DNA of 64,000 bases from Nitrobacter sp051535215. GTDB taxonomy: Bacteria > Pseudomonadota > Alphaproteobacteria > Rhizobiales > Xanthobacteraceae. The DNA lies in contig NZ_JBPPLY010000001.1 of NCBI RefSeq assembly GCF_051535215.1, positions 248,001 through 312,000 of the forward strand. The letters are read 5' to 3'. Numbering within the stretch: position 1 is the stretch's first letter; each line of letters begins with the position of its first letter. A program made the position numbers and the translations under genes. The notes beneath the pieces were generated by a model. The model saw nothing but the letters and a program-made list of their open reading frames with translations. It was not told the origin of the DNA and did no database searches. Of this stretch, positions 36,318-45,001 are shown in pieces.

Positions 36318-37295
36318 ATGGAGGGATCGTTGCGTCGTAACAATGGGGCCGATGCAGAGTTTTTCTACGACCGTCAGAGCGGCAGCCTGAGTGGGGCAAG
36401 CCTGGTCGACCAAATGGCGGTCTACGCACTGCAGGTCGGCTTCGTCGTTACGCGGCCCTTCGGTCACCGCGGTTACGGATGGGGCTGCGACGGGGTTTCC
36501 TGCGCCGTCGCGCAACGCGACATCGTCGTTGGATTAAATGCAGATGCCCGATTTGCCATTCCGTTTTGCGACCGGTACTGGAGCCGAATTCTCAACGGTC
36601 GGTACGACTACGAAGAAGAGATCGAGGCGTTTCTGAAGAGCGTCGCCGACATCAGGTACACCTTCGTCGATTGCGGGGCCAATTTCGGCTACTGGTCGGC
36701 TCTCGCATCGAGCGAGCCATTCGGTCGCCAGACCGTCCTGGCGATCGAAGCCTCACCCGATAACGCCGCGCGGCTCGCATTGAACGCCGGACTGAATGGC
36801 AACCGGTATTGCTGCGTGAACGCGGCCATCGGCGGCAGCACAGGCGGATTCGTGCGTATCGCGGGACGACGACACGAGGCATTTTCCACCTATGCGGTTG
36901 CGGATGACGATCACGGAGCGGTGAGACGCGTCTCGCTCGACGGCCTACTCGGCAGCGTCCTCGATGCAGAGGCTCCGACGGTCATCAAGCTGGATGTCGA
37001 AGGCGTTGAGATCGAAGCAATCGAAGGAGCTAAGACCTTGTTGTCCGGAGATTCGCTTGTGATCTGCGAGGATCACGGCTCGGATCGGGCGCACGGTGTT
37101 TCGCATCATTTGATGAATGAAGCCGGGTTGAGGCTCTACATCTTCGACCCCGCCGCTTGTCGTTTCGTTCGCGTCGAAGGTCCGGCGGTGCTGGATCGCG
37201 TGAAGCGATATCGTTGGGTCGGCTACAACGTGTTCGCCACGCGAAGCCCGGTTTGGGAAGACCGATTGCAGTCTGCGCAATGGATTCGCCGATGA
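36318..37295 (+). CDS. FkbM-family methyltransferase
   Basis: 325 aa from the ATG at 36318; upstream in-frame codons lack a site. The FkbM SAM-binding motif is clear, YTFVDCGANFGYWSALASSE, followed by VLAIEASPDNAARLALNAGL and the later VIKLDVEGVEIEAIEGAKTL. Such enzymes methylate sugars or other envelope components. No membrane segment. It lies between the CusF-like gene and opgC; an 80-aa frame starts inside its stop codon (ATGA). Confidence 0.87.
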   Translation: MEGSLRRNNGADAEFFYDRQSGSLSGASLVDQMAVYALQVGFVVTRPFGHRGYGWGCDGVSCAVAQRDIVVGLNADARFAIPFCDRYWSRILNGRYDYEEEIEAFLKSVADIRYTFVDCGANFGYWSALASSEPFGRQTVLAIEASPDNAARLALNAGLNGNRYCCVNAAIGGSTGGFVRIAGRRHEAFSTYAVADDDHGAVRRVSLDGLLGSVLDAEAPTVIKLDVEGVEIEAIEGAKTLLSGDSLVICEDHGSDRAHGVSHHLMNEAGLRLYIFDPAACRFVRVEGPAVLDRVKRYRWVGYNVFATRSPVWEDRLQSAQWIRR

Positions 37296-37534
37296 CCGAG
37301 GGCGACATGCGGCGCGATCCGAATGCAGGTTCGCTCGGCGGAGGCACCGCCGAAGGCCATGGAGCGGAGCGTCCGCCGGGCCATGATACCGTGGCATCCC
37401 GAACTTCCTCATGTCGGCGGAAGCCTCCTTTTCAGATTGAACTTGCAATGACTGATTGGACAGCCCGTTCCGGAAGGCTCGCCCCAAGGCGAGCGGCCGA
37501 GTCAGCAGGGAACATTGGAAGACTGGAAGGATGA
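37292..37534 (+). CDS. Possible 80-aa coupled ORF between FkbM and opgC
   Basis: The ATG overlaps the FkbM stop (ATGA) and its own TGA overlaps the first candidate start of opgC (ATGA at 37531). The product is polar, Gly/Arg/Pro-rich (RRDPNAGSLGGGTAEGHGAE), without a domain or membrane segment. The double overlap suggests translational coupling, but amino-acid composition is not strongly gene-like. Confidence 0.3.
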   Translation: MTEGDMRRDPNAGSLGGGTAEGHGAERPPGHDTVASRTSSCRRKPPFQIELAMTDWTARSGRLAPRRAAESAGNIGRLEG

Positions 37535-37536
37535 CG

Positions 37537-38763
37537 ATGAGTCTGCCTAGACAGGATCGGGGTCCGGCGCGGCGCTCGCAAAGCGCATCCGTTCGGGCGG
37601 AAAAGCCGATCGCTGGGGAACGCAGATCATCATCCTTGGGGCGCGACCTGCGGCTGGATCTGTTCCGCGGACTGGCGAATTGGGCGATCTTCCTGGACCA
37701 CATTCCGAATAACGCGGTTGCCTGGGCGACCACGAGAAACTACGGCTTCAGCGACGCCGCGGACGTCTTCGTGTTCATTTCCGGTTACACCGCCGCCTTC
37801 ATCTATGCACGCAGGATGGCCGCGCAGGGATACCTCGCGGGGATGGCCTTGCTGATCCGCCGCGTGTGGCAACTCTATGTGGCGCATGTTCTGTTGTTCG
37901 TGTTCTACGCCGCGGCCATCGGGTATGTGGCGCAAAGCTACGGACATTCCCACCTGCTTGACGAATTCAACGTGGCCGGACTGATCCAGCAGCCGGTAGC
38001 GACTCTCACACACGGCCTCCTTCTCAAGTTCAAGCCGCTCAATCTAGACGTCCTACCTTTGTACATCGTGCTGATGGCGGGCTTTGCCCCGTTGCTGATG
38101 CTGATGATGCGGGCCCCGGACGCGGCGCTGACTGCTGCAACCGCGGTCTATTTGCTGGCGCGCCATTTCGGCTGGAATTTTCCTGCCTATCCAGCGGGCG
38201 GCTGGTACTTCAATCCGTTCACATGGCAGCTTCCGTTCACGATGGGAGCATGGGCGGCGTTGGGCGGTGCCGCCCGGGCGCAGGCGTTGGCTCGGTCCCG
38301 AATTGTCCTGATTGCGAGCGTGGCATTCGTGGTTTTCGCATTCGTCGTTACGGTCGGCGCTCGCCTCGGTCTATCGACGTCGCTGTCGCCCGTGTTCGAT
38401 GTCCTTAGTGAGAAAACAAATCTTGCTCCCTACAGGATCCTTCATTTTCTGGCGCTTGCGGTGATCGTGGTTCGTGTCGTTCCGCGAGACTGGAACGGCC
38501 TTCGTTCGAGGCTGGCGCGTCCGATCATCGTATGCGGTCAGAGGTCGCTGGAGGTGTTCTGCATAGGAATTTTCCTGTCGTTCGTCGGGCATTTCATTCT
38601 GGAGATGTATTCGGACCGTCTGCTTACCCAAATCGGGGTGAGTGTTGGCGGACTTCTGCTGATGACGGCCGTCGCGCTCTATCGGACGTGGTCCCGAACT
38701 CTTGACGTGCGTTCCCCCAAGGCGCCGGTCACGCGCGGCAATCAGCCGAAAAAGGGAGAATGA
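37537..38763 (+). CDS. opgC: OpgC-type glucan succinyltransferase (acyltransferase 3-like)
   Basis: 408 aa from the ATG at 37537 with GGAAGG 6 nt upstream (37531 also possible). The N-terminal RDLRLDLFRGLANWAIFLDH and NYGFSDAADVFVFISGYTAA are hallmarks of OpgC. About ten membrane helices follow. OpgC adds succinyl groups to osmoregulated periplasmic glucans, making them anionic. The cognate glucan synthesis genes opgGH lie about 22 kb away at the other end of the accessory region. Confidence 0.9.
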   Translation: MSLPRQDRGPARRSQSASVRAEKPIAGERRSSSLGRDLRLDLFRGLANWAIFLDHIPNNAVAWATTRNYGFSDAADVFVFISGYTAAFIYARRMAAQGYLAGMALLIRRVWQLYVAHVLLFVFYAAAIGYVAQSYGHSHLLDEFNVAGLIQQPVATLTHGLLLKFKPLNLDVLPLYIVLMAGFAPLLMLMMRAPDAALTAATAVYLLARHFGWNFPAYPAGGWYFNPFTWQLPFTMGAWAALGGAARAQALARSRIVLIASVAFVVFAFVVTVGARLGLSTSLSPVFDVLSEKTNLAPYRILHFLALAVIVVRVVPRDWNGLRSRLARPIIVCGQRSLEVFCIGIFLSFVGHFILEMYSDRLLTQIGVSVGGLLLMTAVALYRTWSRTLDVRSPKAPVTRGNQPKKGE

Positions 38764-38913
38764 ATGATGCACCCACCGGTCATCACGGTTTGCGACGTGG
38801 GCGGCCTTCTTCGGAAAGAACGATGAGGCAGCTCGGGCGTCAAAAAGACAACCGGAAACACGCCTGTGGTCGATGGTCCGCATGTTCAGCGATTGGGTTT
38901 GAGCGAGGTCTCC

Positions 38914-40767
38914 ATGATTGCCCTTCCATATGACTACTTCTTGATCGCCTGGTTCGTCCTCGCGGCCGCCTCCACGGCGTACGTTGCGTTCGATCAATTC
39001 AATGGCAACCCTGAACCGGTGGTGATGAAGTGGGGCTTCATTCTAGTCACGCTCTATATGGGGCCATTCGGTCTGCTGCTCTACGTACTGGCAGATAAGG
39101 AGCCGCGCCCCGGTGAGCACGAACGGTTCACAGCGCCGCTTTGGAAACAAGGGATCGGAAGCACTATCCACTGTGTCGCTGGCGACGCCACCGGGATTAT
39201 TCTAGCGGCGGTCGTGACGGCATCGCTCGGACTGCCGATGTGGATCGACCTGATCGTCGAATATATCGCCGGGTTTTCGTTCGGGCTTTTCATCTTCCAG
39301 TCGCTCTTCATGAAAAAGATGATGGGCGGCACCTACTGGGAAAACGTGCGCAAGAGCTTCATGCCCGAATTAATCAGCATGAATGCCATGATGGCGGGAA
39401 TGGCGCCAACGATGAGCTTGTTGATGATGGGCCGCGATATGCGCGCCATGGATCCGCTGGAATTGGTTTTCTGGGGCGTGATGTCGCTCGGTGTCATGGT
39501 TGGGTTTACGACGGCGTACCCGTTCAACGTCTGGATGGTGAAGAAGAAGGTCAAACACGGCCTGATGACCGTTCGGTCCAATGATGACGCAAAAGCCCAC
39601 GATGACCACACAAACAAGCCGGCCATGGAGAAGATGGCCCACGGCAGCGACCATCAGATGGGAGGCGACGCAACCACCCCGCAGTTGGTGGCGCTCGCCG
39701 GCGTGACGGGGTTTCTCCTGATATCCGGAATGGTCATTCCCGGCTTTTCCGTGAACCTCAGTCTCAGCGCCCGCGACGTCGATGCCTCCATCATGCCGCC
39801 GGGTATGATCAACACGTTCGATCTTCCCGGTGAGGCCATGAGGGACATGGCCGCTGTGAAGCCGCGACAGGTTACCTATATTGCCCCGCCCGACGCAAAG
39901 GGCGACCAGGTGCTGCAACCGCGGATCGAGAACGGCGTCAAAGTGTTTGACTTGGAAGCGTCCGTCATTCGCTGGAACATTCTTCCCGACGAAGCCGTCG
40001 ATGCTTACGCCTACAATCATCAGGTGCCGGGGCCCCGGTTACAGATGACCGAGGGCGATCACGTCCGCATCAACTTTCACAACAATCTCCCGGAATCCAC
40101 GACCGTGCATTGGCACGGCCTGATAGTGCCGAACAAAATGGATGGCCCGGCGAAGATCACCCAGGATCCGGTGCCTCCAGGCGGTTCCTACACCTACGAA
40201 TTCACGGTCGGGCAAAGCGGTACGTATTTTTACCACAGCCACGACCACCCGGACCGGCAGCAGGCGCTCGGGCTCTACGGCGCATTGCTGATTGCGCCCA
40301 AGGATCCATTGACCGAAGTGAAAGCCGATCTGGATTACACGATCCAGTTGCAGGAATGGCTGAAACGCGAATGGCTGACCTATCCCGCCATGTCGATGGA
40401 AGGAGCGATGCCGAACTACTTCACCATTAACGGCAAGGCCTATCCTTCGACCGACACGATTGCAATGAAGGTCGGGCAAACCATCAAGCTGCGGTTCATC
40501 GGCACCAACAATAACTTCATTCATCCCATGCATGTCCACGGCGGCCCGTTCGAGGTCGTCGCGGTCGATGGCGTGACGTTGAACGAAAGCGCGCGTTATC
40601 AGGCGGACACCGTCAACGTCGGCCCAGGCCAACGCTATGACGTCATATGGACCGCCCGCAAGCCGGGCAAATGGCTCGTGCATTGTCACATCCCGCATCA
40701 CACCGCGAACAACAATGTCGAGCAGCAGGGCGGCGGAGGCCTGATGCTCGTTCTCGACGTGAAATGA
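38914..40767 (+). CDS. DUF4396 membrane domain fused to a multicopper oxidase
   Basis: 617 aa from the ATG at 38914 (GAGCGAGG upstream; a GTG start at 38866 is less likely). Residues 1-225 are a DUF4396-type membrane domain with five or six helices and many Met (MNAMMAGMAPTMSLLMMGRD). A His/Met linker (MEKMAHGSDHQMGG) and one more helix lead to a multicopper oxidase: HWHG (~399), YHSHDHPD (~442), HPMHVHGGPF (~537), HCHIPHHTANN (~590). The type-1 axial position is Asn rather than Met or Leu. The oxidase would sit on the periplasmic side, anchored beside a possible metal-conducting membrane part. Confidence 0.9.
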   Translation: MIALPYDYFLIAWFVLAAASTAYVAFDQFNGNPEPVVMKWGFILVTLYMGPFGLLLYVLADKEPRPGEHERFTAPLWKQGIGSTIHCVAGDATGIILAAVVTASLGLPMWIDLIVEYIAGFSFGLFIFQSLFMKKMMGGTYWENVRKSFMPELISMNAMMAGMAPTMSLLMMGRDMRAMDPLELVFWGVMSLGVMVGFTTAYPFNVWMVKKKVKHGLMTVRSNDDAKAHDDHTNKPAMEKMAHGSDHQMGGDATTPQLVALAGVTGFLLISGMVIPGFSVNLSLSARDVDASIMPPGMINTFDLPGEAMRDMAAVKPRQVTYIAPPDAKGDQVLQPRIENGVKVFDLEASVIRWNILPDEAVDAYAYNHQVPGPRLQMTEGDHVRINFHNNLPESTTVHWHGLIVPNKMDGPAKITQDPVPPGGSYTYEFTVGQSGTYFYHSHDHPDRQQALGLYGALLIAPKDPLTEVKADLDYTIQLQEWLKREWLTYPAMSMEGAMPNYFTINGKAYPSTDTIAMKVGQTIKLRFIGTNNNFIHPMHVHGGPFEVVAVDGVTLNESARYQADTVNVGPGQRYDVIWTARKPGKWLVHCHIPHHTANNNVEQQGGGGLMLVLDVK

Positions 40768-40799
40768 AATTCCACTTTACATCCAGACGGGAAGAACAG

Positions 40800-41165
40800 A
40801 TGTCGAAGACTTCAACGGCTATCATTGCATTGATCGCAGCAATCTTTTCCGGCGGGGCAGCCGTCGCTCACCCGCAGCTTCAAACGTCCGACCCTGCCGC
40901 GGGTGCGGCAACGGTGCCGCCCAAGGAAATCAGGATCACCTTCAATGAAGGCGTCATCCCGCAATTTTCAGGGATCGAGATCAAGGACAAGGCGGGACGC
41001 AAGATCGCCACTGGAAAGTCCACGATCGATCCGGCCGACAAGAAGCGCTTGGTGGTCCCCGTCAAGGAAGACATGGCTCCCGGTGACTACAAGGTCGAAT
41101 GGCGCGCCGTCTCGGACGACACCCATCGCGTCAGGGGCTCCTATTCATTTCGCGTGACCCGCTGA
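40800..41165 (+). CDS. copC: Periplasmic copper-binding protein CopC
   Basis: 121 aa. The signal peptide is followed by AVAHPQLQTSDPAAGA, so the mature protein begins with His as in CopC's N-terminal copper brace. The second half of the site, DTHRVRGSYSFRVTR, has the Asp-x-His pair. It binds Cu(II) in the periplasm and is usually paired with CopD for import. The ATG at 40800 follows GGGAAG; an in-frame ATG at 40764 overlaps the previous stop. Its stop overlaps copD (TGATG). Confidence 0.93.
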   Translation: MSKTSTAIIALIAAIFSGGAAVAHPQLQTSDPAAGAATVPPKEIRITFNEGVIPQFSGIEIKDKAGRKIATGKSTIDPADKKRLVVPVKEDMAPGDYKVEWRAVSDDTHRVRGSYSFRVTR

Positions 41166-42091
41166 TGATCGAGGTCGGACTTATCATCGCGCGGTTCCTG
41201 CACTATCTGGCGACAACGGCCCTCGCGGGGCTGTCGTTGTTTCCACTCTATGCATACGCGGGAGCCGAACCGGACGTCTTGGGTCGTTGGCGGCAAGGGT
41301 GGCTTTTGTGGACCGCCGTTGCGGCGCTGTTCAGCGGCCTAGGCTGGTTTGCGTTTGCGGCCGCGAATATGAGCGGCAGCATGGCCGATCTCGTCGATGC
41401 AGAGACAGTATGGGCGATCCTCCATGACACGGGTTTCGGTGCCGTTTGGACGTCGCGCATGCTCCTTGCGGCCCTCACGGTTGGCGTGGCGGCATGGGGC
41501 CTTCGTGCGGCGCATCGCCAGAACTGGATGATGCCGCTCCTCGCCGCAATCCTTTTGGCGTCGTTGGCCGGGACGGGTCACACCCAAATTGAGGAAGGCT
41601 GGGCTGGCGTCATGCACACTGTTGCCGATGCCATACACCTTCTCGCCGCCGGAGTCTGGCTCGGTGGTCTCATTCCATTGGCGTTGATCCTGCATCGCTA
41701 TCTCGGGACGGACCTGAATGTTGGACCGAACGACATGGATCGAATCCTGATGCGGTTTTCCGGCATGGGATATCTTGCGGTCGCCGCGTTGATCGGGTCG
41801 GGCCTCGTCAACGGCTGGTTTTTGGTCGGATCGCCGTCCGGGTTGCTGGACACGCCGTACGGCCAAATCCTTCTCGGGAAGCTTGCCTTGTTCGGTGGAA
41901 TGCTGGCGCTCGCGGTCGCGAACCGGTTCTGGCTCGTTCCATCGATGGGCAGGATTCGAGCGGATGCGGTTGAGGGATTGACGAGGTCGTCCGCAAGGCT
42001 GCGCAATCATGTGCTCGGAGAGCAGGTCTTGGGATGGATGGTTCTTCTGGCGGTCAGCATCCTCGGTACGATGCAGCCGGCCGTCGGGTAG
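41165..42091 (+). CDS. copD: Copper-resistance membrane protein CopD
   Basis: 308 aa with about eight hydrophobic helices. Typical CopD features include IARFLHYLATTALAGLSLFP at the N-terminus, HTVADAIHLLAAGVWLGGLI with His in a helix, and GYLAVAALIGSGLVNGWFLV. It moves copper across the inner membrane together with CopC. Its ATG overlaps the copC stop, so translation is coupled. Confidence 0.93.
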   Translation: MIEVGLIIARFLHYLATTALAGLSLFPLYAYAGAEPDVLGRWRQGWLLWTAVAALFSGLGWFAFAAANMSGSMADLVDAETVWAILHDTGFGAVWTSRMLLAALTVGVAAWGLRAAHRQNWMMPLLAAILLASLAGTGHTQIEEGWAGVMHTVADAIHLLAAGVWLGGLIPLALILHRYLGTDLNVGPNDMDRILMRFSGMGYLAVAALIGSGLVNGWFLVGSPSGLLDTPYGQILLGKLALFGGMLALAVANRFWLVPSMGRIRADAVEGLTRSSARLRNHVLGEQVLGWMVLLAVSILGTMQPAVG

Positions 42092-42139
42092 TGACAATGG
42101 AATTACGTGAAGGATGATCCGCTTGGAAGGAGTCTCAAG

Positions 42140-42613
42140 ATGAACACAGGTAACGTATCGCGGCGGAGCGCACTGGGAATTGTCGCGGCGGCATTGATTG
42201 CTCCGACGGTTTCCGAGGCTGTAGAGAGCACCATCATCCGTGTTCACAAGGATCCGAGTTGCGGTTGCTGCTCGGGGTGGGTGCGCCATCTGGAAGTGGC
42301 AGGATTTAACGTCACAGTTCAGGAAGAGAGAAACCTTCAGAATATCCGGAAGCGCTTGGGCGTCCCGACCGATCTGGCCGCATGCCATACGGCAGAAGCG
42401 GGCGGGTACATCATCGAGGGACATGTTCCGGTGGCGGCCATTCAGCGCTTGCTGAAGGAGCGTCCCGTTGCGACGGGCGTGGCCGTGCCGGGAATGCCAA
42501 TGGGGTCGCCCGGCATGGAGGGCGGCACGCCCGAACGATATGCCGTCGTTCTGTTCGGGCCGGATGGTCGACGTACCTACATGGAGTTTGAGGGGACGCG
42601 GTCGGTCGGCTAA
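42140..42613 (+). CDS. DUF411 metal-binding protein with Tat-type signal
   Basis: 157 aa from the ATG at 42140, preceded by GGAAGGAG. The signal SRRSALGIVAAALIAPTVS has a twin Arg. The DUF411 core is complete: VHKDPSCGCCSGWVRHLEVA with the Cys-x-Cys-Cys cluster, then ACHTAEAGGYIIEGHVPVAA. DUF411 proteins accompany copper-resistance genes and probably bind metal in the periplasm. The end has a Met/Gly loop (VPGMPMGSPGMEGG). Confidence 0.9.
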   Translation: MNTGNVSRRSALGIVAAALIAPTVSEAVESTIIRVHKDPSCGCCSGWVRHLEVAGFNVTVQEERNLQNIRKRLGVPTDLAACHTAEAGGYIIEGHVPVAAIQRLLKERPVATGVAVPGMPMGSPGMEGGTPERYAVVLFGPDGRRTYMEFEGTRSVG

Positions 42614-42729
42614 AGCAGATCGATTTCATTAACCAGTTCGGCTTCTGCATTTTGCATACTGATCCGTCGTTGCCGAATATGTGAAGGATTCCCACTTTTC
42701 CGGTTCCAGAGGTCGTGTCAGGGTAGAGT

Positions 42730-43083
42730 ATGGATATTCGCCATCTCATAGGTCGGGTGCTTGCGGTCGTCGCGATCGTAGGGCTCGTCGCAGCGCCGCT
42801 GGTATCGCCAGCCGCCGAGATAGGGCCGTCCAACGTCGCGATGTCCGACATGGCGTCGATGGCCGGCGACATGCCATGCTGCCCGGACACGCAAAAGAAG
42901 AATGACTGCAAGGATTGCCCGCTACTTGCGATTTGCGCAGTGAAGAATTTGGCGTCGCATCCCGCTGTCGAGGCGATTGTCGTGCGTGTAGCTCGGCATC
43001 ACCAAATCGCGCTCCATGATGATCTCATGAGCGACGGGCTCGATCGTCCACCGCCCGACCATCCTCCTCGAACCCTGGTCTGA
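42730..43083 (+). CDS. Small Cys-rich membrane/secreted protein (DUF2946-like)
   Basis: 117 aa. N-terminal hydrophobic segment (LAVVAIVGLVAAPLVSPAAE), a Met-rich stretch (MSDMASMAGDMPCC) and the cluster PCCPDTQKKNDCKDCPLLAI. The two Cys pairs recall the protein at 30595. A periplasmic copper-binding role is inferred from context only. Confidence 0.6.
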   Translation: MDIRHLIGRVLAVVAIVGLVAAPLVSPAAEIGPSNVAMSDMASMAGDMPCCPDTQKKNDCKDCPLLAICAVKNLASHPAVEAIVVRVARHHQIALHDDLMSDGLDRPPPDHPPRTLV

Positions 43084-43178
43084 TCGGCGCATCAGCGCCG
43101 TTCGATACCGCGCGGTCGAATCTGCGCGGATGATGCGCGCCGTCATACGGCAGACCAACGACGTTCGAGGATTTACAG

Positions 43179-43589
43179 ATGATTATGTCAGGTTATGCGC
43201 GCGCCCTCCGGGGTGCGTTGATCGCTATGGCCGCAATCGGTGCTGCCAGCACCGCGGCCTTCGCGGACATCAAGGACTACAAGTTTGAACTGATCGATCA
43301 GACCGTCCAGGCTGGACCTGACAAAGTCATCGCCGTCAAGTTGATCAATAACAAGACCGGAAAGCCGGTCCCCGACGCGGTGATCTTCGCGATCCGCCTC
43401 GATATGGCGCCAGACGGTATGCAGGAGATGGCGACGAAGATCACGCCGATGCCGGGAAGCGAGCCTGGCATCTACAAGTTCAAGGCGACGTTCGGCATGG
43501 CGGGCCGTTGGCAATTGTCGCTCGGCGCCAAGGTGCAGGGCGAGACCGGCACTGTCGAAAACAAGCTCGTCATCACGGCGCAGAAATGA
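43179..43589 (+). CDS. FixH-like/YtkA-like periplasmic protein
   Basis: 136 aa with a signal sequence (GALIAMAAIGAASTAAFADI). The FixH/YtkA-like beta domain includes VIAVKLINNKTGKPVPDAVI and FKATFGMAGRWQLSLGAKVQ. Met residues are frequent (MAPDGMQEMATKITPM). Its stop overlaps the start of cusB (ATGA), so it belongs to the Cus-like operon. A role in copper delivery is inferred from position. Confidence 0.87.
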   Translation: MIMSGYARALRGALIAMAAIGAASTAAFADIKDYKFELIDQTVQAGPDKVIAVKLINNKTGKPVPDAVIFAIRLDMAPDGMQEMATKITPMPGSEPGIYKFKATFGMAGRWQLSLGAKVQGETGTVENKLVITAQK

Positions 43590-45001
43590 GCCGGGCTGTC
43601 CTTACAGGTGTTGCCGCCGTCGCAATAATTGCGGCGGTCGGCGGCGCATTCATCGCCGACCATGTGCACAGGGTTGGCTTGGTTCATCTCACGATGTCGG
43701 CGGCGGCCGAGTCCGCCGCGGCACCGATTTACTATCGGGATCCAGATGACAAGCCGTTCTACTCGTTGACGCCGAAGAAAACGGCGGATGGGCGGGCGTA
43801 CCGTGCGGTGCCGCCCGGCGCGGACCTCAGCTTTGATAATCCCGTGCACGAGGAGATGGGCACCAAGGTTGCCGACACCAAGGGTATCGAGCGCAAGATC
43901 AAATACTACCGCAACCCGATGGGCCTTCCGGACACGTCGCCAGTGCCGAAGAAGGATTCGATGGGCATGGATTACATCCCCGTCTATGAGGGCGAGGACA
44001 CCGGTGACGGCTCGGTCAAGCTGTCGCCGGGCAAGATCCAACGCACGGGCGTGCAATCCGAACGCGCCGCGCCCCGCGTGGTCCGAACGCTGGTTCGGGC
44101 GCCCGGCACGATTCAACTCGATGAGCGGCGGATATCCGTCATTTCGATGCGTGCGGAAAGCTGGGTGCAGAAGGTCTCCAACGTCACCACCGGAGCTGCC
44201 GTCAAGAAGGGGCAGCCGCTGATGGAGATTTACAGCCCGGCGATTTCCTCGGCGGCCGCGGAATACATTTCAACGATCAATTCGCCGACCACAGGCGGCA
44301 TCGAGCGCTACGGCCGCGGATCGCGACAGCGGTTGATGAATCTCGACGTTCCGGACGCGGCGATCGTCGCCATGGAAAAGAGTCGCACAGTTCCGATTGC
44401 GATTGAATGGTCCGCGCCACGTGACGGCATCGTGCTGGAACGCAACGCCATCGAGGGCATGCGGGCACAGCCCGGGGATGTCCTGTTCCGTGTCGCCGAC
44501 GTCTCCATGGTGTGGGCCCTGGTGGATGTGGCCGAACGAGATCTCGGCGCGGTGCGCGTAGGCCAAACGGTCACCGTGAGGGCGCGCAGTTTTCCGGGGC
44601 GCACGTTTTCCGGAAAGATCGGCGTCATTTATCCGCAGGTGAACCGCGAAACCCGTACCGCACGGATCAGGGTCGAACTTTCCAACCCCGATCGCGCCTT
44701 GCTTCCTGACATGTATGTCGACGCCGAGATCGATACGGGCAATCCGGCACCGGTGCTGGCAATTCCGGAAAGCGCGGTGCTCGATGCCGGCACGCGACAG
44801 TCGGTGTTGGTGGACAAGGGGCAGGGCCGCTTCGAGCCGCGGGAGGTGAAGCTTGGCCAGCGCGGCAATGGTTACGTCGAGGTAAGGGACGGTCTCCGCG
44901 ACGGCGAACCCGTGGTGGTGTCGGCGAACTTCCTGATCGATGCCGAAAGCAATCTGAAGGCTGCGCTGAAGGGTTTCTCGGAAGTGGGAGGCCAGCCATG
45001 A
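43586..45001 (+). CDS. cusB: CusB-type RND periplasmic adaptor
   Basis: 471 aa from the ATG at 43586. The N-terminus has a TM anchor, then two tandem metal-binding-like modules without Cys: YYRDPDDKPFYSLTPKKTAD and YYRNPMGLPDTSPVPKKDSM. These recall the heavy-metal-binding modules of CusB, but Cys is absent. Adaptor beta and hairpin domains follow (VSNVTTGAAVKKGQPLMEIY onward). It bridges CusA to the outer-membrane channel. It overlaps both its upstream and downstream genes by 4 bp. Confidence 0.93.
   Translation: MSRAVLTGVAAVAIIAAVGGAFIADHVHRVGLVHLTMSAAAESAAAPIYYRDPDDKPFYSLTPKKTADGRAYRAVPPGADLSFDNPVHEEMGTKVADTKGIERKIKYYRNPMGLPDTSPVPKKDSMGMDYIPVYEGEDTGDGSVKLSPGKIQRTGVQSERAAPRVVRTLVRAPGTIQLDERRISVISMRAESWVQKVSNVTTGAAVKKGQPLMEIYSPAISSAAAEYISTINSPTTGGIERYGRGSRQRLMNLDVPDAAIVAMEKSRTVPIAIEWSAPRDGIVLERNAIEGMRAQPGDVLFRVADVSMVWALVDVAERDLGAVRVGQTVTVRARSFPGRTFSGKIGVIYPQVNRETRTARIRVELSNPDRALLPDMYVDAEIDTGNPAPVLAIPESAVLDAGTRQSVLVDKGQGRFEPREVKLGQRGNGYVEVRDGLRDGEPVVVSANFLIDAESNLKAALKGFSEVGGQP

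Noticed and set aside
38764..38826. 20-codon open frame after opgC
   Set aside because: It has a ribosome-site-like upstream stretch but is too short to judge and has no attenuator structure that I can see.
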